A stretch of DNA of 42,824 bases from contig PBAM01000014.1 in assembly GCA_002716285.1 (NCBI GenBank), positions 12,058 through 54,881 on the forward strand, written 5' to 3'. A program made the translations under genes and the position numbers. The notes under the pieces were generated by a model. The model did no database searches and was not told the DNA's origin. It saw nothing but the letters and a program-made list of their open reading frames with translations. Shown one piece after another: positions 1 through 7,568 of this stretch; positions within the stretch are counted from its first letter, which is position 1, and each line of letters opens with the position of its first letter. This DNA comes from Acidimicrobiaceae bacterium. Its GTDB lineage: Bacteria > Actinomycetota > Acidimicrobiia > Acidimicrobiales > MedAcidi-G1.

Positions 1-87
1 TGCAAAAAAGACATTTTGCGCGACTAATACCTCACTACTTGTTAGTGGATCCAATCCTTGGATCTGCGACAAAAAGAAACCAGCCAT
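1..87 (-). CDS. nuoJ2: NADH-quinone oxidoreductase subunit J, second copy (5' part only)
   Basis: This is the first 29 codons of a membrane subunit gene that continues beyond the left edge. The ATG at 87-85 overlaps the nuoI2 stop (TAATG), the same junction type as nuoH2/nuoI2. The readable peptide begins MAGFFLSQ and ends VLVAQNVFFA. From family memory, that last stretch resembles the first helix of actinobacterial NuoJ homologues, which often read AQNVVFF. Gene order A2-B2-C2-D2-H2-I2 also predicts J here. NuoJ is a hydrophobic proton-channel subunit of complex I with about five helices. The fragment is short, so the call rests mostly on position, start overlap and the AQNVFFA stretch. Confidence 0.72.
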   Translation of the reverse strand, partial: MAGFFLSQIQGLDPLTSSEVLVAQNVFFA

Positions 88-596
88 TAACGTGGAACCT
101 TTGCTTGTTTAGCTTCACTACCAGTTTCATATTCTTCAAATTCGGGCACAGTTTCCATCCACTTTGATAATTGATCTTTGTCATGAAGCAAGTCAGCCAA
201 TTTAGGCTCAGAAAATTCAAATTCTGGCGACCAAAAGAGAGCCTCAAAAGGGCAAACTTCAACGCAAATACCGCAATACATGCAAAGTGCAAAATCAATA
301 TCAAAACGATCCAAAGCATTTTTCTGTCGCGGTTTACCACCAGGTCTTCTAGGTGGAGCTTTGTATTTATGCCCTTCAATGTAAATGCACCAGTCAGGGC
401 ATTCACGTGCACAAAGCATGCATGCAGTGCAATTCTCTTCGTGTAATGCAATCACCCCTCTAGCTCGAAGAGTCGGCGCTTCCTTCACTCGGGGATATTG
501 AACTGTATGTGCGCCTTTCGTGAGAGTTTTAATCAAAGTCTTAAAAGTTACCCCTAAACCTTTTATCAATCCCGGAACTCTTATCGATAAACCCAT
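87..596 (-). CDS. nuoI2: NADH-quinone oxidoreductase subunit I, second copy (two [4Fe-4S] clusters)
   Basis: NuoI carries clusters N6a and N6b and passes electrons towards NuoB in the connecting arm of complex I. Two ferredoxin motifs are visible: [12 protein letters not shown] and, after a linker of about 40 residues, [12 protein letters not shown]. The long basic, proline-rich linker is typical of actinobacterial second-copy NuoI proteins and differs from the short one in the NuoI at 10364-10978. I chose the ATG at 596 (MGLSIRVPG, 169 residues), which overlaps the nuoH2 stop as TAATG. The frame stays open 23 codons further upstream, but that stretch only overlaps nuoH2. The C-terminal tail is acidic and ends with several lysines. 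Confidence 0.93.
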   Translation of the reverse strand: MGLSIRVPGLIKGLGVTFKTLIKTLTKGAHTVQYPRVKEAPTLRARGVIALHEENCTACMLCARECPDWCIYIEGHKYKAPPRRPGGKPRQKNALDRFDIDFALCMYCGICVEVCPFEALFWSPEFEFSEPKLADLLHDKDQLSKWMETVPEFEEYETGSEAKQAKVPR

Positions 597-1633
597 TAGA
601 AAACCACTTTCAATACACCAGTAGCAACAATATTTACCAATGAAAGAGGCACTAATACCTTCCAAGCAAGTTGTTGCAATTGGTCTTCACGAAATCTGGG
701 ATATGTGAATCGGAACCAAAAGATAAGGAATGACACGAATAACATCTTTCCTACCAAAACTAACGGACCTATAAGGTTGAAAAGATTATCCGTCGGATCT
801 AACCCCGGGATGTACCAACCACCAAGGAAAAATGTTGCTGCTAAAGCTGAGAAAATTCCAGCTGTAGCAAACTCACCTATGAAGAAAAGCAAAAATCTCA
901 TTCCTGTGTATTCAGTTAGGTAACCAGTAACAATTTCTGATTCGGCTACCGGCATGTCAAAAGGTGGTTGAGTTAATTCAGCTTGAACCGCTACAAGAAA
1001 AATCATAAAACCTAAGAATTGTGTAATTAGAAAAGGATTACCTATCCCGCCCCAGCCAAAAATTTCCCCATTTGCTTGAGCGAGAACAATCTCTTGAACA
1101 TTCAAGGTACCTGCCTGGATTACGACACCCATTACAGCTAAAACAAGAGGCAATTCATATGCAACAAGTTGTCCCGCTGCTCTCAATCCGCCGATCAGTG
1201 AATATTTACTGGCTGAACCCCAACCCGCCATGAGAATTCCTATCACCGAAATTGACGAAACTGCTAGAGCAAAAAACACGCCAGTGTCAATATTTATGAA
1301 CCAAGCATCTGGCCCAGCTGGCAACACTAAAACGAGTAAAAAAGTTGAAGCTAAAACCACAAACGGAGCTGCTTTGAAAACCACTCTGTCAGCAGTCCTT
1401 GGAAACAAGTCTTCTTTCTGAAGAAATTTTCCTACTTCTGCTAAAAGTTGTAATGAACCGTAGGGACCAGCTTCCATCGGGCCCAATCGACTTTGCATAA
1501 AACTCATCATCTTGAATAAATAGAGATAAACAAGAGTTCCCGCAGGAAGAAGTACTGCTACCAATCCCAGAATTGATCTAATTACAGTTTGCTGCCAATA
1601 GGCGAGTTCTATAGCCAGATTAAAAACTGTCAT
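596..1633 (-). CDS. nuoH2: NADH-quinone oxidoreductase subunit H, second copy
   Basis: NuoH is the multi-helix membrane subunit that roofs the quinone-access chamber and couples it to proton transfer. At 345 residues it has normal family length. The family-typical segments are present: [16 protein letters not shown] with [14 protein letters not shown] in the first third, and the acidic loop [16 protein letters not shown] followed by LTEYTGMRF in the second half. About eight hydrophobic helices can be followed. Its ATG overlaps the nuoD2 stop by four bases (ATGA) and its stop overlaps the nuoI2 start, so translation is probably coupled. There is no NuoG, F or E between D2 and H2, unlike in the first set. 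Confidence 0.94.
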   Translation of the reverse strand: MTVFNLAIELAYWQQTVIRSILGLVAVLLPAGTLVYLYLFKMMSFMQSRLGPMEAGPYGSLQLLAEVGKFLQKEDLFPRTADRVVFKAAPFVVLASTFLLVLVLPAGPDAWFINIDTGVFFALAVSSISVIGILMAGWGSASKYSLIGGLRAAGQLVAYELPLVLAVMGVVIQAGTLNVQEIVLAQANGEIFGWGGIGNPFLITQFLGFMIFLVAVQAELTQPPFDMPVAESEIVTGYLTEYTGMRFLLFFIGEFATAGIFSALAATFFLGGWYIPGLDPTDNLFNLIGPLVLVGKMLFVSFLIFWFRFTYPRFREDQLQQLAWKVLVPLSLVNIVATGVLKVVF

Positions 1634-2802
1634 CGGTCAATATCTCCTAAAATGAAATACAAACTCGCCAAAATAGAAATGACATCGGGGACGTAAACAC
1701 CTTTCAAAACCCATGGTGTAATTGAAACATTATTAAACGAAGCTGAACGTATTTTCACTCTATAAGGAACCAAATCACCCTTAGAAACAATGTAATAACC
1801 CATTACTCCAAGAGGATTCTCTGTTTCTACATAAGCTTCACCAGGAGGCACCTTTATAATCCTTGGCACTTTAGCCATTATTGGACCTGAGGGTATTCCG
1901 TCAAGAATTTGACCTACCATTTTGCAAGACTCCCTGACTTCCTGCAGACGTACCCAATAGCGTGCAAATGAATCACCATCGGGATGTGTCCAGACTTTCC
2001 AATCAAGCTGGTCGTGAATTAAACCTACTCCACCATCTCTCCTTAAATCCCAATCAACTCCACTCGATCGAATATTTGCACCCGAAAGACCATAAGCGAG
2101 GCCGATGTCAGCAGGAATTATTCCAATTCCTCTAGTTCTGGTTTGAAAAATTTCATTTCCAACTACAAGGTCTTGCATCTCTTCGCAAAAAGAATGAATT
2201 CGGGCAAGCACGTCTTTAGTTTCTTGTATCCAGCCTTTTGGTAAATCGTCTTTTATTCCGCCTATCCGGTCAAAATTTGGATGAAACCGCCCACCAGTTA
2301 CTGATTCGATCTGGTTTAAAACAAATTCTCGGTCTCTGAATGCATAAAAGACAGGGGTTGTTGCTCCTAACTGAACTGCCATATCGCCTAAGAACAAAAC
2401 AACATTCGCTATTCGGGATAGTTCAAATAATGCGGTTCTTATCCATTGAGCTCTCGGGGGAGCTTCCACCTCCATAAGCCTTTCGGCTGCAAGAATGAAC
2501 GGAACCTCATTTGCAAAACTCCCTAACCAATCAATTCTGTTTACCAGAGTTGTTACCTGCGGATAGGTTCTGACCTCTGTAAGTTTTTCATACCCCCGAT
2601 GCATATAGCCCATCACAGGTTCTGCGGACACAACTTGTTCACCGTCTAGACGAACAATTATTCGTAAAGTCCCGTGTGTTGCTGGATGCTGGGGTCCTAG
2701 ATTTAGAGTCATACCTTCTGTTTCAAGTTCAATGTTGACTCTTGCATCGCTTGCTTGATTTGCTATATAAGAAAGTTGCTGGGTTGAAGCTTCAGGGTTC
2801 AT
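1630..2802 (-). CDS. nuoD2: NADH-quinone oxidoreductase subunit D, second copy
   Basis: NuoD (49-kDa type, 390 residues) forms the quinone head-group site with NuoB. The N-terminal GPQHPATHG motif supplies the conserved histidines H39 and H43. The usual VGNEIFQTRTRGIG, SGVDWDLRRD and VRLQEVRESCKM segments follow, and the end ILGDIDR is family-typical. One residue is odd. The tyrosine expected in the R-x-D-Y segment (Tyr87 of Thermus Nqo4, Tyr144 of Yarrowia) is Trp92 here (NRIDWLGSF). NuoD1 in this window keeps Tyr119, exactly the same 49 residues after the second histidine. The start ATG overlaps the nuoC2 stop as TGATG. It is clearly a complex I subunit, though its electron donor and quinone specificity may differ from NuoD1. 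Confidence 0.95.
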   Translation of the reverse strand: MNPEASTQQLSYIANQASDARVNIELETEGMTLNLGPQHPATHGTLRIIVRLDGEQVVSAEPVMGYMHRGYEKLTEVRTYPQVTTLVNRIDWLGSFANEVPFILAAERLMEVEAPPRAQWIRTALFELSRIANVVLFLGDMAVQLGATTPVFYAFRDREFVLNQIESVTGGRFHPNFDRIGGIKDDLPKGWIQETKDVLARIHSFCEEMQDLVVGNEIFQTRTRGIGIIPADIGLAYGLSGANIRSSGVDWDLRRDGGVGLIHDQLDWKVWTHPDGDSFARYWVRLQEVRESCKMVGQILDGIPSGPIMAKVPRIIKVPPGEAYVETENPLGVMGYYIVSKGDLVPYRVKIRSASFNNVSITPWVLKGVYVPDVISILASLYFILGDIDR

Positions 2803-3509
2803 CAGGTTTCTTCTCCTGATTCTTCTGTTTCATCATCATCCTCACCAGGCATTAGTTCTACATCAACAATTCCAGGCCAGGGTTTAGCCCTTCTGGAAAG
2901 TAAAGGAAAGTCCTTTCGAAGTGGATGACCTTCAAATTCAGTGGGTAAATAGAGATTCACCATATTCGGATGGTTTTTAAACGAAATTCCAAACATCTCC
3001 ATTACTTCTCGTTCATGCCAGTTGGCACCTGGATACACAGGAATCCATGTGTCTACTTCTGGGAATTCGCCGTCTAAATCAGCCTTTATATTAATACCAA
3101 TATTTGTGACAGGGTTATGGACACGTGCAAGTAGTTGAAAGCGCTTTTCACCTCCAGTTACACCCCATTCCATTTCAGTTTCAACAGTCACTTCATCATC
3201 AAGATGATCTATCGCCGCATCCATCTCTCGACCAAATGGTGAGGGTTTCCAATCAATTGCAGAAAGGAAATTAAAGAAGTTCATTCCATGTTTCTCAAAA
3301 AGAATCTTTGCGGTTTCTAACCAAGCTTCTTGAGTTACTCGTATCCACACATCAATCTCGGGGTCTATGTGAGAATCAATAAAACCACTGCCCAAATCTT
3401 GCTTGATGCTCGCGACAAAGGCTTCACGCTTTTCATCAATTATGGGTTCCTCTTGAGGTTCTATTGACTCTTCAACAATTTCTTCTGCGTTGGTATCAGG
3501 TGACGACAA
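2802..3509 (-). CDS. nuoC2: NADH-quinone oxidoreductase subunit C, second copy
   Basis: NuoC (30-kDa type) is a peripheral-arm scaffold next to NuoD and NuoB. The signature block [17 protein letters not shown], then [19 protein letters not shown], is intact in the second half. The protein is 235 residues against 155 for NuoC1. The extra length is a very acidic N-terminal stretch (about 30 residues with many Glu) plus an acidic C-terminal tail. The start used is TTG at 3509, which overlaps nuoB2 by 14 bases. A later start is possible because the first 25-30 residues look unstructured. NuoC and NuoD are separate genes in both sets, unlike the fused NuoCD of E. coli. Confidence 0.92.
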   Translation of the reverse strand: MSSPDTNAEEIVEESIEPQEEPIIDEKREAFVASIKQDLGSGFIDSHIDPEIDVWIRVTQEAWLETAKILFEKHGMNFFNFLSAIDWKPSPFGREMDAAIDHLDDEVTVETEMEWGVTGGEKRFQLLARVHNPVTNIGINIKADLDGEFPEVDTWIPVYPGANWHEREVMEMFGISFKNHPNMVNLYLPTEFEGHPLRKDFPLLSRRAKPWPGIVDVELMPGEDDDETEESGEET

Positions 3510-3996
3510 TTGGATCTCGATTCCATCGATCAGTCATGTCTTCTGAAGCTATTCGTTCCTGCAATAAAACAATTCCTTCTAGTAATGCTTCCGGTCGAGG
3601 TGGACAGCCAGGAACGTAGACATCCACGGGGATTATCTGATCAACACCTTTGGTAACCGAATAGCTATCCCAATAAGGCCCTCCACAATTTGCACAAGAC
3701 CCCATAGAAATTACATATTTCGGTTCAGGCATTTGTTCATAAAGTCGCCTTACAGCGGGAGCCATCTTGTCTGTAACTGTCCCAGATATAACAACTAAAT
3801 CAGCTTGACGCGGGCTTGCAGGAAAAGGAATAACACCTAGTCTCATAACGTCATAGCGCGGAGAAGCAAAAGCAGCACCCATTTCTATTGCACAACATGC
3901 AAGTCCCCATTGATATACCCAAAGCGAATATTTTCGACTTATATTCAATAGCTTGGTCAAAGGACCTGGCAATTTGCCATTTTCAACTAAACCCAT
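3496..3996 (-). CDS. nuoB2: NADH-quinone oxidoreductase subunit B, second copy (cluster N2)
   Basis: NuoB (PSST type, 166 residues) holds the terminal [4Fe-4S] cluster N2 that reduces quinone. The N2 ligand pattern is complete: the tandem cysteines in [10 protein letters not shown], the cysteine in [10 protein letters not shown], and the last in VPGCPPRPE. The segment [21 protein letters not shown] is family-typical. The ATG at 3996 overlaps nuoA2 by ten bases. A complete N2 site suggests that the second complex is still an electron-transferring, quinone-reducing enzyme and not only an antiporter. Confidence 0.95.
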   Translation of the reverse strand: MGLVENGKLPGPLTKLLNISRKYSLWVYQWGLACCAIEMGAAFASPRYDVMRLGVIPFPASPRQADLVVISGTVTDKMAPAVRRLYEQMPEPKYVISMGSCANCGGPYWDSYSVTKGVDQIIPVDVYVPGCPPRPEALLEGIVLLQERIASEDMTDRWNRDPIVVT

Positions 3997-4352
3997 CTTA
4001 GTAACCGCTTTCTCCAGGCGTAGAGAAGCCCCAAAGCCAAGATAAAGATAAAAATGAACATTTCGACTAAACCAAAAAGACCGTATACCTCAAGACGCGC
4101 AGCCCATGGGAAAATAAATACGGCCTCAACATCAAATAGAACAAACATCAAAGCGAAAACGTAATATCTGATATTTGCTTGGCTCCACATGTCACCTTGC
4201 GGATCAACACCTGACTCATAATTAATTCTTTTCTGAGGTGTGTCTCGACTGGGCCTAAGCAAACTTCCTAACCCTAAAAAAACGGATACAAGAAGAATCC
4301 CTACGCCTCCAAAGATTAAAACTGTAAGCCAGTTGCGAAGAAATTCAGACAT
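3987..4352 (-). CDS. nuoA2: NADH-quinone oxidoreductase subunit A, second copy
   Basis: NuoA is the small three-helix membrane subunit beside the quinone cavity. The helix segment [20 protein letters not shown] with its conserved acidic pair is clear, and the length of 121 residues is normal. The loop that usually reads YECG reads YESG, so the cysteine equivalent to ND3 Cys39 is serine. NuoA1 keeps the cysteine. I chose the ATG at 4352 (MSEFLRNW); an in-frame TTG lies 15 bases upstream. It opens the second complex I set after a gap following nuoN and overlaps nuoB2. Confidence 0.92.
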   Translation of the reverse strand: MSEFLRNWLTVLIFGGVGILLVSVFLGLGSLLRPSRDTPQKRINYESGVDPQGDMWSQANIRYYVFALMFVLFDVEAVFIFPWAARLEVYGLFGLVEMFIFIFILALGLLYAWRKRLLRWV

Positions 4353-4476
4353 CGTTTTAAGACCCAATTACCTTTGATAAATAAGCAAAGCCAAAGCTGT
4401 GTACCTGACGAAGGTTACCGTAATTTATAGCTTTCGGAGGCGTTTGAAAGGCCTGAATGAAGTATTTAAATATCAC
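4353..4476 (-). promoter_or_regulatory. nuoN-nuoA2 spacer, candidate start of the second complex I transcript
   Basis: This is the only gap above 60 bp inside the 25-kb minus-strand gene run. Read on the minus strand it holds a small imperfect hairpin at 4431-4450 (CTTTC and GAAAG arms, ten-base loop) directly after nuoN. A TATAAA hexamer at 4429-4424 could serve as a -10 element. No convincing -35 box stands at the right distance and there is no U-run terminator. It may allow separate or reduced expression of the second set. This is a weak call based on spacing and the TATAAA box only. Confidence 0.25.
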
Positions 4477-5967
4477 CTAACCACCTACCAAAATTGGAAC
4501 TGCATTTCTGGTTATTTCTACAAATGGCCCAGGAATAAAACCCGTAACCATAACGACTGCAGAAGACAAAGCGGTGACTACCCAGACTCCTTTTGAAACA
4601 TGGATATCTTCAATTTTTCCTTCATTATTATCAGAATACATTGCCATAAGTATTCGAAGATATACGTATGCAGCAATAGCTGCTGACACCATCGCTACTC
4701 CTGCAAGAAAATAATATTCGGTATCAACCGCTGATGAAATAACACCGAGTTTTGCTATAAAACCTCCTGTGAAAGGAATTCCTGCTTGTCCTAATAATAG
4801 GATTGTGAACAGGGCAGCCAAAGCTGGCTTACGTTTTGCTAATCCTTTGTATGCGTCTAGGTCGTGATTTGAATCACCTTCACCACCTACAACTGTTGCT
4901 ATAGCAAAACTTCCTGAAGCGAGGAATGTGTAGACCCCTAAATAAAACAGCACGGCAGCTGTTCCATCCATATTTGATGATTGAACTCCGATAAGAATGA
5001 ACCCTGCATGAGCTATCGAAGAGTAAGCGAGCATTCTTTTTACATTCGTTTGTACTACTGCAACCACAGAACCAAACACAACGCTTAAACCCGAAAGCAC
5101 GGCTAAAGGGATTTGCCAATCATTGACGTAAGATGCGAATGTCAAAGGGAAAACTCTTAATATTGCAGCAAACCCTGCGACTTTAACACCGGCAGCCATC
5201 CAAATAACAACAGGTGTGGGGGCGCCTTGATAAGCATCGGGAGTCCATGTGTGGAAGGGAAATACAGCTACTTTGAAACCTAAGCCAACAAGCATTAAAG
5301 CAAAACCGATCATCAACATTCCATCTTCGATCAAAAGCGAATTGACTAAAAAGTTTCTGATTCCAATGAGGTTCGTGGTTCCAACTGCGCCATAAACCAA
5401 GGCAATTCCATAAAGTAAAAAAGCAGAAGAAAACGCCCCCAATAAGAAATATTTAATTGCGGCTTCTTGGGATTCAATTTTTCTTAAATGGAGAGCGACA
5501 AGAACATAAACGGCTATGGAAAGAATTTCTATTCCTAGGAATAAAACAATTAGATCATTTGCTCCGGCCATAACAACGCCACCTGCGGCTGAGACTAAAA
5601 GAAGAACATAAAATTCTAAATCAGGAATACCTTCTCTATCTAGGTATGGACGAGCAAGAATAGAAGTTGAAATTAATGCAATAGCTATTAATGAAGTTAG
5701 AAAAATAGTAGATCCGTCTGTTCCCACAGAATCATTTAAAAATGCAATCGGTCCATCATTTTGAATTCTATTCCACATAGGGATTGACGAAAATAAGACA
5801 AAAATTCCGGCTGTCAAGGTAACACCAGGTGCTAACCAACTGATTTCTTTCTTTAATAAAGAAGAAATTGTTAGGAGCAATACTCCGGAGACTGCAAAAA
5901 TAATTACTGGTAGTAAAGCCCACCATACAATTTCAGGAGTGGGAACAGAATTGGAAGCGACAAACAT
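4477..5967 (-). CDS. nuoN: NADH-quinone oxidoreductase subunit N
   Basis: NuoN is one of three Mrp-antiporter-like proton-pumping membrane subunits of complex I. At 496 residues with about 14 hydrophobic helices it has full length. Pump residues are visible: the glutamate in FLGIEILSIAVYV (helix 5 region) and the lysine and histidine in FKVAVFPFHTWTPDAYQGAPT (helix 7/8 region). The lysine in TNVKRMLAYSSIAHAG is also present. It starts two bases after the nuoM stop and ends the complete 14-gene set. A 124-bp spacer separates it from nuoA2. Confidence 0.95.
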   Translation of the reverse strand: MFVASNSVPTPEIVWWALLPVIIFAVSGVLLLTISSLLKKEISWLAPGVTLTAGIFVLFSSIPMWNRIQNDGPIAFLNDSVGTDGSTIFLTSLIAIALISTSILARPYLDREGIPDLEFYVLLLVSAAGGVVMAGANDLIVLFLGIEILSIAVYVLVALHLRKIESQEAAIKYFLLGAFSSAFLLYGIALVYGAVGTTNLIGIRNFLVNSLLIEDGMLMIGFALMLVGLGFKVAVFPFHTWTPDAYQGAPTPVVIWMAAGVKVAGFAAILRVFPLTFASYVNDWQIPLAVLSGLSVVFGSVVAVVQTNVKRMLAYSSIAHAGFILIGVQSSNMDGTAAVLFYLGVYTFLASGSFAIATVVGGEGDSNHDLDAYKGLAKRKPALAALFTILLLGQAGIPFTGGFIAKLGVISSAVDTEYYFLAGVAMVSAAIAAYVYLRILMAMYSDNNEGKIEDIHVSKGVWVVTALSSAVVMVTGFIPGPFVEITRNAVPILVGG

Positions 5968-5969
5968 TT

Positions 5970-7568
5970 TTAGTGTCCCTCTTCTGCTTGTTGTATATCT
6001 ATTTTAATTTCTCCTAAGGAGTGTCGGTTTACCGGCTCTTCAAAACCTGAAACGTGTTTTTCAATATGGACTACCAGGGCTTTTACAGAGTTTTCCATTC
6101 TGTTTATTACAGGTTTCGGATAAATACCTAAAAAAACTATGAGAGCAAGCAACGGAAGCAACACAAGAGTTTCTCGTGTTTTAAGGTCAGTCATTTCTGC
6201 ATTTTCTTTTTCTGCCGGACCATGGAAAACACGTTGATAAGCCCAGAGCAAATATAGAGCTGCTAAAACAACACCTACTGTAGCTACAACGGCCCACCAT
6301 CTATGAGCCGTAAATGTTCCTAATAAAATTAAGAATTCTCCTACGAAACCATTTAGACCAGGCAGTCCTATTGAAGAAAGCATTACCACGGTAAAGAAAC
6401 CTGCCATAAGAGGCGCTGAGTGTTGCAAGCCTCCAAGTTCATCTATTTGCCTTGTGTGTCGGCGTTCGTAAATCATTCCAACTAATAAGAACAATGCGCC
6501 GGTTGAAATACCATGATTTACCATCTGGAGAACACTGCCCACAATAGCTTCAGTGTTTAAAGCGAACGTTCCTAAAACAATGAATCCAAGATGGGCAATT
6601 GATGAATAAGCAACTAGTCTCTTCAGGTCTTTCTGCATGGCAGCCACAACTGCGCCATAGATAATTCCGACTACTCCTAAGGTTAAAAAAACTGGTGCGA
6701 AGAAGTGAGAAGCTTCTGGGAATAAATACAAACCGAACCTTATTAAACCGTAAGCCCCAAGCTTTAAGAGGACGCCAGCGAGAATTACTGAACCTGCTGT
6801 TGGAGCTTCAGTGTGGGCATCTGGCAACCATGTATGTAGTGGGAAAATAGGAATCTTGACTGCGAAAGCAAGAGCAAAAGTTAAGAATAGCCAACGTGCT
6901 GTTCCTTGAGTGATGCTTTGCGATTCGGCAATCTCAACTAGATCGAAGGTAATTGAGCCTCCAACACTGTCTGCATGTAGAAACGCAACTGTAATGATTC
7001 CAACTAGCATTAGCGCAGAGCCAGCCATAGTGAACAAGAAAAATTTTGTTGCTGCATAAGACCGATTACCGTGACCCCAACGACTAATCAAGAAATACAT
7101 TGGGACAAGGACAACTTCAAAGCACAGGAAAAACACGATTAGGTCTAATGAACAGAAAACTCCCATTACTCCAGCTTCTAATAAAAGCATCCAGGCAAAA
7201 TAAGAACGATCATTATGTTCAGGGTCGACTGCGAGGAAGGCAATTGGGAATAAAAGACCGGTCAGAACTATTAGAAACAGTGAAATTCCATCTGCTCCAA
7301 ATGACCAAGAAATCCCAAAATCACTAATCCAAGATTGTCGAGAAACGAATTGGAACATATCTGAATGTTTTTCGTATTCGAAATCACTAAGTAACCAAAG
7401 CGATAAAGCACATGTAGTTGTTGAAAATATTAGTGCAACTAATTTTGTTAAATCTTTTCTGACTCGGGGTAAAAAAGCTACAACTAAAGCACCAGTAGCC
7501 GGCACAATTAACAAAGACGGGAGAACTGGAAAAGTTGCTGAAGAGGAGGCTGCGATTACGACATTCAT
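5970..7568 (-). CDS. nuoM: NADH-quinone oxidoreductase subunit M
   Basis: NuoM is the middle antiporter-like proton-pumping subunit (532 residues from the chosen start). The helix-5 glutamate lies in FFLCFEVVLVPMYFL. The broken-helix motif AVKIPIFPLHTWLPDAHTEAPT carries the pump lysine, and the lysine of KDLKRLVAYSSIAHLG follows. I chose the ATG at 7568 because it overlaps the nuoL stop as ATGA, like other junctions here. The frame extends eight codons upstream into nuoL, which is less likely. The C-terminal 60 residues are hydrophilic and longer than the minimal family form. Confidence 0.95.
   Translation of the reverse strand: MNVVIAASSSATFPVLPSLLIVPATGALVVAFLPRVRKDLTKLVALIFSTTTCALSLWLLSDFEYEKHSDMFQFVSRQSWISDFGISWSFGADGISLFLIVLTGLLFPIAFLAVDPEHNDRSYFAWMLLLEAGVMGVFCSLDLIVFFLCFEVVLVPMYFLISRWGHGNRSYAATKFFLFTMAGSALMLVGIITVAFLHADSVGGSITFDLVEIAESQSITQGTARWLFLTFALAFAVKIPIFPLHTWLPDAHTEAPTAGSVILAGVLLKLGAYGLIRFGLYLFPEASHFFAPVFLTLGVVGIIYGAVVAAMQKDLKRLVAYSSIAHLGFIVLGTFALNTEAIVGSVLQMVNHGISTGALFLLVGMIYERRHTRQIDELGGLQHSAPLMAGFFTVVMLSSIGLPGLNGFVGEFLILLGTFTAHRWWAVVATVGVVLAALYLLWAYQRVFHGPAEKENAEMTDLKTRETLVLLPLLALIVFLGIYPKPVINRMENSVKALVVHIEKHVSGFEEPVNRHSLGEIKIDIQQAEEGH

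Noticed and set aside
33-64. Adjacent hairpins as a terminator or a tRNA remnant after nuoI2
   Set aside because: The stretch reads through as the start of nuoJ2 with a normal TAATG overlap. There is no U-run and no cloverleaf could be drawn.
35-451. A 138-codon open frame on the minus strand
   Set aside because: It lies across nuoI2 in another frame and lacks family features. The Fe-S motifs of NuoI2 prove the true frame.
4399-4596. A 65-codon plus-strand frame over the nuoN-nuoA2 spacer
   Set aside because: Half of it overlaps the nuoN 3' end, it has no ribosome site and no recognisable composition.
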